Of a stretch of DNA of 64,000 nucleotides, positions 42,901-50,863 are shown one piece after another (within the stretch, counting starts at the first letter, position 1; the number at the start of each line of letters is the position of its first letter). A program made the position numbers and the translations under genes. The notes beneath the pieces were generated by a model. It was not told the DNA's origin. It did not search any database and saw only the letters and a list, made by a program, of their open reading frames with translations. This stretch comes from Isoperla grammatica. Its lineage: Eukaryota; Arthropoda; Insecta; Plecoptera; Perlodidae. The stretch is from the NCBI GenBank assembly GCA_945910005.1, contig OX246745.1, positions 43,069,890-43,133,889 on the forward strand. Direction: 5' to 3'.

Positions 42901-44136
42901 TATATAATAAGGTTCATAGGAAACACTATCGGCGAGTGTGACAGGTTCCATATGACCACTTTCCAGGTAATCCCTCATGAATTCCCGGTATGCGGCCTGA
43001 ATGTCTGGTTGGTGGCGAAGGCGATTTTCCAAGCGGTGAAACTGGCGTATTGCAATGTGCTCAGAACGTCCTAACGATTTTCCAGTGAGTGGGAGCGAAA
43101 CGATGAATCGTCCGACATTGTCCCGTGTGGTAGTAGCTTTATAGATCTCTTCGGCTTTCTTTTCTTCAGGACGAAGAATTAATTGCGTGGCAGTAGGCTC
43201 CAAGTCCCAAAATCGCTTTGTGAGTTCAATCAGGGGATCCTCAGTGATTTTATTGATGGGTGAACAGTTGGATACATTAGTCAAGTGCACTATGCGTGGG
43301 GTAGGCAGTTGCGTGAGATTAGTAGGAGAGGTGACCGGTGAAAGTGATGACAGGGCAAGTGGCAATGGAGCCGTGATGAGAACAGACTGTGGAACGTCTT
43401 CTGCTGGCAATGCAGAAGTGGCGATTTGAATGTTTTCTGACGTGTCTTGAACGGTGCTAGGAGTATAAGGAAGTGGAACCGGGTGTGAGCGACGAACAAT
43501 ATGTTGAGTTTTATCGGCGTTGTCGATAACGCTTAATGCAAATCGGACACGTTGACCTATCAAGCGGCGACGATGAAATGCTCCAACGACAACCCACCCC
43601 AGGCTGGTTTCCCAAGCACCGGGGGCCCCAGAAATAGGCATTACACAGTAAGGTCGCATGACAATGGCGCATACATCAGCACCGAGTATTACATCGACTG
43701 GGGCTGGATGAAAGTAGCAAGGATCGGCAAGACGCAGGTTCTGTAACTGGGTCCATTGTTTGTGTGGTAGTTCTTCACGTGGCGAGTTATGCATCACACT
43801 GGAAACCACGTTAAAGGGGACTGTAAGCGAAGGTGGGTCACCGTGTTGCTGTAAAAGAGCGACCGTGGTTGGTGGGCGTTGAAACGCAGTGAAGCCACCA
43901 ACTCCGATAATAGGTCCACCACGTGATGGTTGCAGTTTTAGGCATACGCGTTTGGCACACGCGCTGGATATGAGGTTGGCTTGACTGCCTGAATCTAACA
44001 AGGCACGCACTAGTTCCCGGCGTCCATCAGGTGCACGGATGAAGACGCAAGCGACAGGTAAAATAGGCACTTCTGTAGGATGTATTGGAAAACGTAAAGC
44101 TGAACGGTAACACGGCGAACGTGTGACTGCCAGCAT
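39916..44136 (-). CDS. BEL/Pao pol: protease, RT, RNase H, integrase
   Basis: A 1406-codon uninterrupted frame. Protease core LVRALLDSGSQANLIS (about residue 42); RT with KLRVVFNASS, FTADVRQMYRQILVSPE and catalytic TYVDDIITGA (about 430-555); RNase H region with LLVGFCDASEEGYSAVIYLH and FAFSDSTIALSWI (about 720-810); integrase with a zinc-binding His/Cys region and the D,D,E core (VDYAGPY, IIFSDNGTNFVGA, PPSSPHFGGLWEAGVKSAK, about 1090-1210); and a C-terminal domain of the type that closes BEL/Pao integrases (PGTVVIVAEDNIPPLHWTMG). The domain order is canonical and no key residue is obviously lost. Its N side is cut by the nested LINE, so the first few residues are the insertion junction. Confidence 0.92.
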   Translation of the reverse strand: MLAVTRSPCYRSALRFPIHPTEVPILPVACVFIRAPDGRRELVRALLDSGSQANLISSACAKRVCLKLQPSRGGPIIGVGGFTAFQRPPTTVALLQQHGDPPSLTVPFNVVSSVMHNSPREELPHKQWTQLQNLRLADPCYFHPAPVDVILGADVCAIVMRPYCVMPISGAPGAWETSLGWVVVGAFHRRRLIGQRVRFALSVIDNADKTQHIVRRSHPVPLPYTPSTVQDTSENIQIATSALPAEDVPQSVLITAPLPLALSSLSPVTSPTNLTQLPTPRIVHLTNVSNCSPINKITEDPLIELTKRFWDLEPTATQLILRPEEKKAEEIYKATTTRDNVGRFIVSLPLTGKSLGRSEHIAIRQFHRLENRLRHQPDIQAAYREFMRDYLESGHMEPVTLADSVSYEPYYIPHHPVHRPDDPPTKLRVVFNASSSTSNGNSLNDVMFTGPKLQNDVGTLLSRFRFHAFVFTADVRQMYRQILVSPEHQDLQRIVWRFSENETLQHYRLRTVTYGTSSAPYLALRTIQELAHQDSDRHPLAADALLKDTYVDDIITGAGTLKLALERRDQLIQCLKGGGFELRKWCANHPALLTGLDPEHCRQTKLDREVILLDHDPVFKVLGLGWDPFSDSFCYVVRSETSTTKRQILSQLARIFDPPGWVTPVTFCAKVFFRRISLTNVGWDDILPDHIVDAWSQYQQQLPVLNQLRIPRFIPSSPCNTRLLVGFCDASEEGYSAVIYLHVTTPNGTITLHQLNSKSRVAPLKRVSLPRLELCAAQLLSRLYCQTFITMDNVPVSEHFAFSDSTIALSWIIAEPHRWKTFVANRVVEIQETLPPSVWHHVISEENPADCASRGIFPNQLLNHSLWWTGPSWLAEPVKKWPIASPPPLDEHDSEVTAELVPPPVFTFAMQVEQLPLENRFSSYVRLYRVVAYCRRFISNRLQPQQLRTGPLSTTELQEAQLCLIRRAQRSRLSEELLQASRPDTRHRLTRQLRLFIDDDGVLRVGGRLTSAKIAYEHRHPAFLPKDHPLTHLLIEHAHVVNLHAGSLTTHAFLRRRFWILDGRNVVRLQLAKCNRCFTVKPKPVIQPMGDLPLERVSTLGPFVNTGVDYAGPYTISAACIRGARTLKAYLCIFICFATKAVHLELASDLSTPAFLAAYRRFVGRRGHPTIIFSDNGTNFVGAINEMNRLGQLLASDVHRNTITEMASSCNTEWRFIPPSSPHFGGLWEAGVKSAKQLLRRVVGEQVLTFEELNTVLVQVEAVLNSRPLYALSSDPADVAYLSPGHFLVFRPLTAAPDELRYTNRTSCLSRWHLVQKIVRDFWKRWQVEYLHTQQQRYKWTSPANPILPGTVVIVAEDNIPPLHWTMGRITSVQPGEDGVTRVAEVVTSRGVITRPVVKLCPLPTQ

Positions 44137-44562
44137 CCCTGATTGATTGATTGATTGATTGATTAAGGTCTTTTTTATTTATGGCGGGATTAAGGCCAGT
44201 GAGGCCTTATCTTCCATCAAACCATGCTATAGTTATAAGAATACAAGAAACAAAATTCATAATGAAGAATACAAAAATTAAATACAAAATACAAAATACA
44301 TAATACAAAATACACCATACAAAATACAAAATACAAGATGTAAGATACACAGTACATGTTCCATTGTTATGATTTCAAATAAAATAATTTTAAACACAAA
44401 AAAGAATTAAAATTCACGAAAAATTCACGAAATAGGGAATTTGTTTATATTTTATATATTATTTTAAACTCATTCATTCATTGCATTCATACATTAATTT
44501 TAAAACTAAGAAATAACAAAAGAAAGAAAGAAAGAAACAATGGGATTCAGTTTCCAAACACA

Positions 44563-47370
44563 TTAACTTAATTTAGCGTTTGTACGAATTGAACTGTCAC
44601 GGCTGCTGCCATCGTCCTCATTATTTATTTGATTTAGATAGTACGACGTAGTGGCACTCTTAAAGGCGAAGAAATGGTTTTGGTACACGTCTCTTATGTC
44701 GGTCGGGAGAGCATTCCAAGTTCGGATAGCGTGAATAGTAAAAGATTGGCCAAGAAGACTTGTTCTGTGGACAGGAAATGTAAGTTGTGTACCAGATCGA
44801 GACCTTGTATTAAAATTATGATTTGAGTGAAGAAACTGAAAGTTAGAAGCGAGGTAGGAGGGTGAAGATGTTGAAAGTAGTCGGTGAACAAGACAGACAG
44901 AGTGAAGATTGCGACGGTCCTTTAGGCGAGACCAACCGAGTTTTTTATAACCTGGAGTTATGTGATCAGATTTTCGTATTCCCAGAATAAATCTGACACA
45001 CGAATTTTGAGCCCTTTGGAGGCGAATAGAGAGGTCTTCACTTAAGTCATTATATACAACGTCGCAGTAGTCGAAGTGAGGTATGATGAGGGATTGTACT
45101 AGCATTGTCTTAAGTTTAGTCGGGAGGAAGTTTTTAAGTCTGTTTAAAGAATGTACCGCAGCATACGTCTTTTGACACACGTGTTTTACGTGTTCTGTCC
45201 AGGTCAGGTCTTGCGTCATTAAGAGTCCTAAGTTTCTAACGTGGTGTTGAAAAGGTATTGTGTTGCCATTTAAAGATACACTGTCGACATCTGGTAGGTC
45301 TAGTTTTGCTAACAGTTTGTGGTAACCTAAAATAATTGTTTGTGATTTATCGGGGTTTATGTGCAAGCAATTTTTATTTGCCCACACGGCTAATGATTGC
45401 AAGTCTTTATTTATCATTTTAATTGCTTGGTTAATTAGTAGAGGGGAGACATGTAGGTAAATTTGGAGGTCGTCGGCATATAAGTGATGGTGGCAGTAAG
45501 TGAGTGATTTTGAGATGTCATTAATGTAGAGTGAGAATAATAACGGTCCTAACACGCTTCCTTGTGGCACACCAGTCGTCACTGGAAGCCATGTTGATTG
45601 ATTGCCGCCTGAAATTACGCTTTGTTGTCTACCGCGGAGATACGAATTCATCCACAGAAGAGTGGAGGGAGAGAAATTGATGGATTTAAGTTTGCTCATG
45701 AGTATGTCTATGTCAACGGAGTCGAAAGCTTTGCTAAAGTCAAGTAGCGTTAGTACAGTAAGTTGTCTGTGGTCCATTTTATTACGAATGTCGCCAGTTA
45801 CTTTAATGAGAGCTGTGCAGGTGCTGTGATTCGATCTGAACCCGGATTGAAACTCGTCTAAAATATTATTTGCCCTCAGAAAATCTGAGATTTGAGTATG
45901 TACGATAAATTCTAAAGCTTTAGAGAGAGCGGGCAAAATGCTAATTGGTCGGTAATCATTGGGTGTGGAGGCGTTTGTTTTTTTGGGTAGTGGACGGACT
46001 AAGGATTGCTTCCAAATGTTAGGGTAGGAGTTATGTGTTAAAGAGAAGTTAAAAAGATATGTTATTGGTTCAATTAAGATGGGAGATAGATTAATCATAA
46101 GCTGGACGAGTTTTATTGGGATAAGGTCAACTCCTTGTGCATTTGATTTTATTCTTTTTATGGCATGCAAGGCTAGTTTTGGAGTGACATGTTTAAAGTG
46201 GAATTGATCGTGGGGGGACTGGGTGGAATTGTTTAGAATATCGTTAATATGTGCATTCTTTAAAGTAGGGTCAATATTATTAGGTAGAGTAGTAAAGTGG
46301 ATATTGATAGTTTCAAGAGGTACTTCCAGGGGAGCGTCCTCTTCCTTATGTTTACCAATTCCCATATTATGTGAGAGACTTTGCCACATCTTTTTAATAG
46401 GAGTTTTAGGGTCAATTAAGCTATATGTGTGTCTCTTCTTTTCGGTCCTAATTGTTTGGTTAGTCTTGTTTCGTAAGAGTCTGTATGTTTCTTTGTTGTC
46501 GTTAGTAGGGTTGGTCCTGTGTCTATTGTATGCTGCGTCTCGTCTAGCCATTTGGTCTCGTATTTCGGCGGTGAGCCAGGGTGAGGGAGGTTTACTTACT
46601 CTAACTACTTTAAGTGGAGCGTGCTTGTCGTAGAGCGCTAACAACAAAGAGTTGAATGCGGATACCTTATCGTCGATAGTAGGTGCAGTTACAATATTAT
46701 TCCAGGGCAAATTTATAGAGTCTAATTTAAATTGTTCAGTATTAATGTTTTTCAAAGCACGCCGAGAAATTAATTTCGGTTTATGCTTTGGCGCACGTAT
46801 TGAATATTGTAGATACAATAAATCGTGTGCCGAGATACCTGGAACCGATAACTGGCCGTGGTTGAGTACTTTGTCTCGGTTAGATGTCATCATAAGGTCG
46901 ATCCAGGTATGTGACGTAGAAGTATGATGCGTAGGTTCTAGGGGAAGTACAGTTAAGTTGCAGGATTCGAAAATGGTTTTTAATTGTTTTGTATCGGTGT
47001 GGCCGACTGATTGTAGATTGGTGTTGAAATCACCCATTACAATAATATGTTCGTAGTGTGGAATAAAATTTAATAAAGCCGCTTCGAATTCAGTGAGGAA
47101 GCCAATTTTGGGGGGACGATACACGACTGAAATAAGTACTGGTTTATTTGTTAATTTGATTTCGAAAATAATGTATTCAGGTTTAGCGCTGTATGCACTT
47201 GGAGACTGACTCAACACTTTACATTTAACATCGTCGCGGATGTAGGCACAGACACCACCGCCACGACGTTTGGTGCGATCGTTCCTTATGAGTCGATATC
47301 CCTCTAATTTTACTAAGCTAGAATTGAGGGATGGTTTTAGCCATGACTCGCTTATAAGAATAACATCCAC
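44563..47370 (-). CDS. nested LINE ORF2: endonuclease and reverse transcriptase
   Basis: 935 codons. AP-type endonuclease motifs ILISESWLKP (near the start), VVYRPPKIG, IVMGDFNTNL, HTWIDLMM and SAHDLLYL are followed by RT motifs: VRPLPKKTN, DYRPISILPALSKALE, FQSGFRSNHSTCTAL, LLDFSKAFDSVD, GVPQGSVLGPLLFSLYINDI and LYADDLQIY. A C-terminal region follows, ending FKSATTSYYLNQ. The first endonuclease motif (LQVVHQNA, near 47400) lies in a different frame just upstream (47352-47615), and a TAA precedes the called GTG start, so the N terminus is damaged by a small deletion or frameshift. Otherwise the RT is open and complete. Confidence 0.88.
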   Translation of the reverse strand: MDVILISESWLKPSLNSSLVKLEGYRLIRNDRTKRRGGGVCAYIRDDVKCKVLSQSPSAYSAKPEYIIFEIKLTNKPVLISVVYRPPKIGFLTEFEAALLNFIPHYEHIIVMGDFNTNLQSVGHTDTKQLKTIFESCNLTVLPLEPTHHTSTSHTWIDLMMTSNRDKVLNHGQLSVPGISAHDLLYLQYSIRAPKHKPKLISRRALKNINTEQFKLDSINLPWNNIVTAPTIDDKVSAFNSLLLALYDKHAPLKVVRVSKPPSPWLTAEIRDQMARRDAAYNRHRTNPTNDNKETYRLLRNKTNQTIRTEKKRHTYSLIDPKTPIKKMWQSLSHNMGIGKHKEEDAPLEVPLETINIHFTTLPNNIDPTLKNAHINDILNNSTQSPHDQFHFKHVTPKLALHAIKRIKSNAQGVDLIPIKLVQLMINLSPILIEPITYLFNFSLTHNSYPNIWKQSLVRPLPKKTNASTPNDYRPISILPALSKALEFIVHTQISDFLRANNILDEFQSGFRSNHSTCTALIKVTGDIRNKMDHRQLTVLTLLDFSKAFDSVDIDILMSKLKSINFSPSTLLWMNSYLRGRQQSVISGGNQSTWLPVTTGVPQGSVLGPLLFSLYINDISKSLTYCHHHLYADDLQIYLHVSPLLINQAIKMINKDLQSLAVWANKNCLHINPDKSQTIILGYHKLLAKLDLPDVDSVSLNGNTIPFQHHVRNLGLLMTQDLTWTEHVKHVCQKTYAAVHSLNRLKNFLPTKLKTMLVQSLIIPHFDYCDVVYNDLSEDLSIRLQRAQNSCVRFILGIRKSDHITPGYKKLGWSRLKDRRNLHSVCLVHRLLSTSSPSYLASNFQFLHSNHNFNTRSRSGTQLTFPVHRTSLLGQSFTIHAIRTWNALPTDIRDVYQNHFFAFKSATTSYYLNQINNEDDGSSRDSSIRTNAKLS

Positions 47371-47904
47371 TTAATTTTCGTCGTGACAATAGCGTTTTGG
47401 TGGACGACCTGGAGCGACCTTGGATGTCCCGCCAACCTTTTCGACAGAATACCTCCAGCTGATGGGTGACTGGTTGGCGACAAGGGGGGTGAGAGGGTTG
47501 GGGCATTTACTGTGTCGGGGAATGTCATGAGCGTGTTTGTGAAGCTAGAAGTGTTGGGAGGGGGTGAAGAGATACTTGGAATGCTCAGTGTAGCCAACTT
47601 TGGTTTACGTGCCATTTTTAAAACGTACGTGTGGCGCTAAATAATGATGACGATCCCAACAGCAATGACAATCCCTCCTAAACAATGTTTCTACTAATAA
47701 TGTACTGAATGATAAATTAATGTGTTTGGTAAACTCACCGATTTCAATCTTGTCTTCTTTCTTCATGTTTTTTAAGATCACACACATACACACATACACA
47801 CTAAACAAAGTGACATAATTCCTAAGATAATTATTAAAACTAAAACTGAAAGTATGGGTACACATAATTAAAACGACGGATTAGTTGGTGTTTCTGTCCG
47901 GGGT

Positions 47905-48720
47905 TTAGGTGGTGAACACCGTGCGTAGTCCTTCAATATCCCGCCCACGAGTGACGTACGCCCTCGTATTGTCTGGACACAGGACTATGATACGACCGTC
48001 CTGGGTCCAGACACTGCGGTTACCGGCAATCTCTTTAGCGGTGTTGTACAGCTTCGCCCGCACCTGTGTAAGAGACTCGGTGAGCAGTAGACCCTTCTTC
48101 GCCAGTCTACGTTTCACCGACCAAACGTGGTCTCTTGCGAGGTAACGGACGAACTTGATTATGATGGGTCTGGGGCGTCCCGACGCCACGGCCTGTGCGG
48201 CGGTGCGCCTCGGCGGCCCCAGTCGGTGGCAGCGGTCGATGTCCTCCTCGTGAAGGTTCACGTTGAGGCTCTCATGAGCAAACTGGAGGACAGCGTCGAC
48301 GACGTTCTCGTTAGGGCGTTCTGGGATGCCGTGCACAAGAAGGCAGTTCCGCCTGCTGTACTGCTCGGCGGCGTCGATTTGGTCGGCGTGTTCCTCGGAC
48401 GTCGCTGTGAGGCGGGCGATGTCGGCTCTCACCGCCTCCAGCTCCTGGGCGACGCCGGCCTTCACCGCCGCGATCTGGCTGGTCAACAGAGCCTGCATGT
48501 CGCGGATAGCCTCGGTGGACGGGGCGGCGTCCTGGGGGTGGACACTGGTGACGTCGGTCTCCCTGGCCGCCATTTCACTCAGCTGCGTGGTCAGGTTCTT
48601 TTCCAGCGCTTCCAGCCTTGTGTTAACAGAGCTTTCCAGACTGCAGCAGAACGCCGCAACCTCCTTTACGGTCTTGGGGAAGTTTTCCGTCTTAGGGTTG
48701 GTACTGCTCGAGCCGGCCAT
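47905..48720 (-). CDS. nested LINE ORF1 (coiled coil plus RRM-like RNA-binding protein)
   Basis: 271 codons from an ATG at 48720. An N-terminal region predicted as coiled coil (SLESSVNTRLEALEKNLTTQ and further heptads to about residue 120) is followed by an RRM-like module (NCLLVHGIPERPNE, DIDRCHRLGPPRR, RPIIIKFVRYLARDHVW) and a C-terminal basic domain (LTESLTQVRAKLYNTAK). This coiled coil-RRM-CTD order is that of LINE ORF1 chaperone proteins of the L1/CR1 kind. It is intact. Confidence 0.85.
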   Translation of the reverse strand: MAGSSSTNPKTENFPKTVKEVAAFCCSLESSVNTRLEALEKNLTTQLSEMAARETDVTSVHPQDAAPSTEAIRDMQALLTSQIAAVKAGVAQELEAVRADIARLTATSEEHADQIDAAEQYSRRNCLLVHGIPERPNENVVDAVLQFAHESLNVNLHEEDIDRCHRLGPPRRTAAQAVASGRPRPIIIKFVRYLARDHVWSVKRRLAKKGLLLTESLTQVRAKLYNTAKEIAGNRSVWTQDGRIIVLCPDNTRAYVTRGRDIEGLRTVFTT

Positions 48721-49009
48721 CGTGCGAGATATGATGCGAGAATGATGCGATGACTTGAATGGAATTTAGAAAATTGCGGTAATAAGCTAAAGTTTATATT
48801 TGACTGCAGAAAAAAACACGGTGTTGAAAGAGAAGAAGTTTACGGCTCGAATGAAGTTGATTTGTAGAATATTGAATTTGAATATACGCCGATAAATGGT
48901 AAAACCCCGGAGACACGAAAAACTAGCCGTCAACACTTGTCGCCATGCGCAGAGAGGGGGAGGAAGATGATAAACGATAAGGCGAAGATGAGATTTCATC
49001 GTGAAAAGG

Positions 49010-49215
49010 TGAAGGCGACAGCGAATGCGAAGAGGAAGGCGAAGGCGAAGGCGAATGCGAAGACGAAAGCAAATGCGAAAGCAAATGCGAAAGCGAAGGC
49101 GAATGCGAAGACGAAAGCGAATGCGAATGCGAAGGCGAAGACGAAGGCGAAGGCGAATGCGAAGACGAAAGCGAATGCGAATGCGAAGACGAATGCGAAA
49201 GCGAAGGCGATAGTC
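49010..49215. repeat. hexamer array (GCGAAn)n in the nested LINE 5' region
   Basis: Imperfect 6-bp periodicity, GCGAAG/GCGAAT/ACGAAA, over about 200 bp. It gives Lys-Ala and Phe-Ala repeat ORFs on the two strands that are not genes. Its place near the LINE 5' end suggests a promoter-proximal repeat. Confidence 0.9.
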
Positions 49216-50542
49216 AATCTGACGATCTTTGTGACTGATTGTTATCATGTAAGATTGTGTGGTGGCGTAGGCCGCAACGGTGGCACGTCCCCTGGGAACC
49301 ACATGCGTTAGTTGTATGATACGAGCTGAGGCAATTGCGACATAGCTGAGCATGATCCACATAGTCCCTTCTTCCTTGTGTAGAACAGTCCCTGAACAGA
49401 ACACACTGGCGTATGTTGTGTGTGGGATCAGAACAAAACACACACGAAGGCTGTGTGGAATGCGTGGATGGTGTCGTAGTCATCGTGTTGCGAGGCGCAC
49501 TAGGGGAAAAGGAACGCGCGGGCGTCGGAGCTCGTGCGACAGGAGAATACGATCGTGCAGCAGGCAACGGACCATTCCTATTGTTGAAAGGTGTGGATGA
49601 TGATTTATACGGAGTCCAATTGGACGTCTTCGTGGATGTAGCTGTGGACGATGTGGTTATTAATTCCCCGATTCGACATCGTTCTACCAAGAAGGTCATT
49701 AGTGTGTTGAATGTTGGAACTGAGGAGGGGTCATGATGCTTCTCCTCAAAATCGTATCGCAACTGTGGTGACAATGCATTAAGTGCAAGAGAACAAATCA
49801 TAAAATCTCCAATGTCGGGAATGTTGAGATTACGCAGCGCTTGATGTCCTGTCTGGAACGTGTCTAAAAGAGACTGGATATCTGATGTTGACTCAGCGTG
49901 ACGTGTAGGATAATCAGTCATTTGGGCAACTAAATTTGACGCCTTGGCTCTAACTGATGCGTATCGATCACAAATAAGGCGATATGCTACGGCATAATTG
50001 TTCTCGGACACAGACAGGTGTTCAATTAAATGTAACGGTGCTCCCCGAAGGTAACTACGAAGATACAACATTTTTGTTTCCGACGGGAGGCGAGTATGAT
50101 GTATCGCTGCGTTAAAAATAGCTATGAAATTGTTATAGCCTTTAATGTGTCCGTCCCAAACAGGCACTGTTATTTGAGGAAGACGGGATTGTTCAGTCAG
50201 AGGTAGCTGATTAGATGTAGATGTAACAGGGGAAAACCTTTGTTCTACAATAGTAGCTACCTTGCAAAACAGATCATAGAATGTGTTAAATGGTTGTACA
50301 GTGTCTACTGCGTTCATAGCAGGCACTCTAGAATTTGCAATAGTGATGTCCTTCTGAACTTGTAAGAAAGCAACTTTTAATTCCTGGTGCTCGGTTCTGC
50401 GTGCTTTGAATTGTGAGAGTGAACAAGCATCGTCTTTAGAAGCAAGGCAACACAGTTCATTCATTAAATTCAGGTACATTGTACGGACAGCTATGAATTC
50501 ATCAAGCTGAATCAATACTTCCTTCTTATTAGCTCGAGACAT
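49214..50542 (-). CDS. BEL/Pao gag with zinc knuckles
   Basis: 442 codons from an ATG at 50542, about 110 nt inside the 5' LTR. The capsid-like part contains LPQITVPVWDGHIKGYNNFI (about 145) and LYLRSYLRGAPLHLIEHL, typical of BEL/Pao gag (the DUF1759 type of region). The C-terminal part is Ser/Pro-rich and then has zinc-knuckle-like motifs CVFCSDPTHNIRQC and CRNCLSSYHTTNAC ... CHRCGLRHHTILH. The final residues after HDNNQS are read from the nested LINE. Gag and pol frames on either side of the insertion differ by one nucleotide once a single TGTGACTG is kept. Confidence 0.88.
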   Translation of the reverse strand: MSRANKKEVLIQLDEFIAVRTMYLNLMNELCCLASKDDACSLSQFKARRTEHQELKVAFLQVQKDITIANSRVPAMNAVDTVQPFNTFYDLFCKVATIVEQRFSPVTSTSNQLPLTEQSRLPQITVPVWDGHIKGYNNFIAIFNAAIHHTRLPSETKMLYLRSYLRGAPLHLIEHLSVSENNYAVAYRLICDRYASVRAKASNLVAQMTDYPTRHAESTSDIQSLLDTFQTGHQALRNLNIPDIGDFMICSLALNALSPQLRYDFEEKHHDPSSVPTFNTLMTFLVERCRIGELITTSSTATSTKTSNWTPYKSSSTPFNNRNGPLPAARSYSPVARAPTPARSFSPSAPRNTMTTTPSTHSTQPSCVFCSDPTHNIRQCVLFRDCSTQGRRDYVDHAQLCRNCLSSYHTTNACGSQGTCHRCGLRHHTILHDNNQSQRSSD

Positions 50543-50653
50543 TTTACTACGAAAAGTGAACTGTATTATTTATTGTTTATACTCACGTAATTTATAGAAC
50601 TTGAGGCGAAATGATGATGAAACACTTACGTATCCGGCCCGGAGATTGACCAA

Positions 50654-50857
50654 TGTTTACTGGATGAAAAGAAATCAATATTTAGCCGATAAATAACTCA
50701 TTTATATAAATGACAAGAATAGTTACAAGAACCAGCTAGGGAAAAACAACAGAACACATAACAACAAAGAATAAAACACAATAATGAATTGAAAAGAAGT
50801 TAAATAGAAGAAGAAGGAAAACAAAGAAGTTAATTAAAAGATGGTCGCGATTGAACA
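50654..50857 (-). repeat. BEL/Pao 5' LTR (right copy)
   Basis: A 204-bp direct repeat of 39681-39890, identical apart from lacking AGCTAT. It is followed by the second GCAAT at 50858-50862. Confidence 0.95.
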
Positions 50858-50863
50858 GCAATA

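Larger units (their letters stand above)
44130..49229 (-). mobile_element. CR1/L2-superclade LINE (Crack/Daphne-like) nested in BEL/Pao
   Basis: TGTGACTG flanks the insertion at 44122-44129 and 49230-49237. The minus-strand order from the right is: a hexamer-rich 5' region (49010-49215), ORF1 (47905-48720), ORF2 (44563-about 47615) and a 3' UTR ending in a short (TCAA)n-type tail (TGATTGATTGATTGATTGAT on the plus strand near 44141). Short microsatellite 3' ends are usual for CR1/L2-group LINEs. The element is close to full length (5.1 kb). Confidence 0.88.
39681..50857 (-). mobile_element. BEL/Pao LTR retrotransposon with a nested LINE
   Basis: Direct LTRs of 210 bp (39681-39890) and 204 bp (50654-50857) begin TGTTTACTGG and end GATTGAACA on the plus strand, flanked by the 5-bp duplication GCAAT. 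On the minus strand the order is 5' LTR (right), TGGTCAATCTCCGGGCC (possible primer site directly after the LTR), gag, protease, RT, RNase H, integrase, a GGGGGCCGGAA polypurine tract and the 3' LTR (left). The LTRs differ only by a 6-bp indel, so the insertion is young. Coding is interrupted by a CR1/L2-like LINE at 44130-49229. Confidence 0.92.

Noticed and set aside
47352..47615. Independent 87-codon gene
   Set aside because: It is the frame-shifted start of the nested LINE endonuclease (LQVVHQNA motif) and its leader.
48787..49443. 218-codon minus-strand Arg/Ile/Leu-rich ORF and its plus-strand Lys/Ala counterpart
   Set aside because: Artefacts of the GCGAAn hexamer array.
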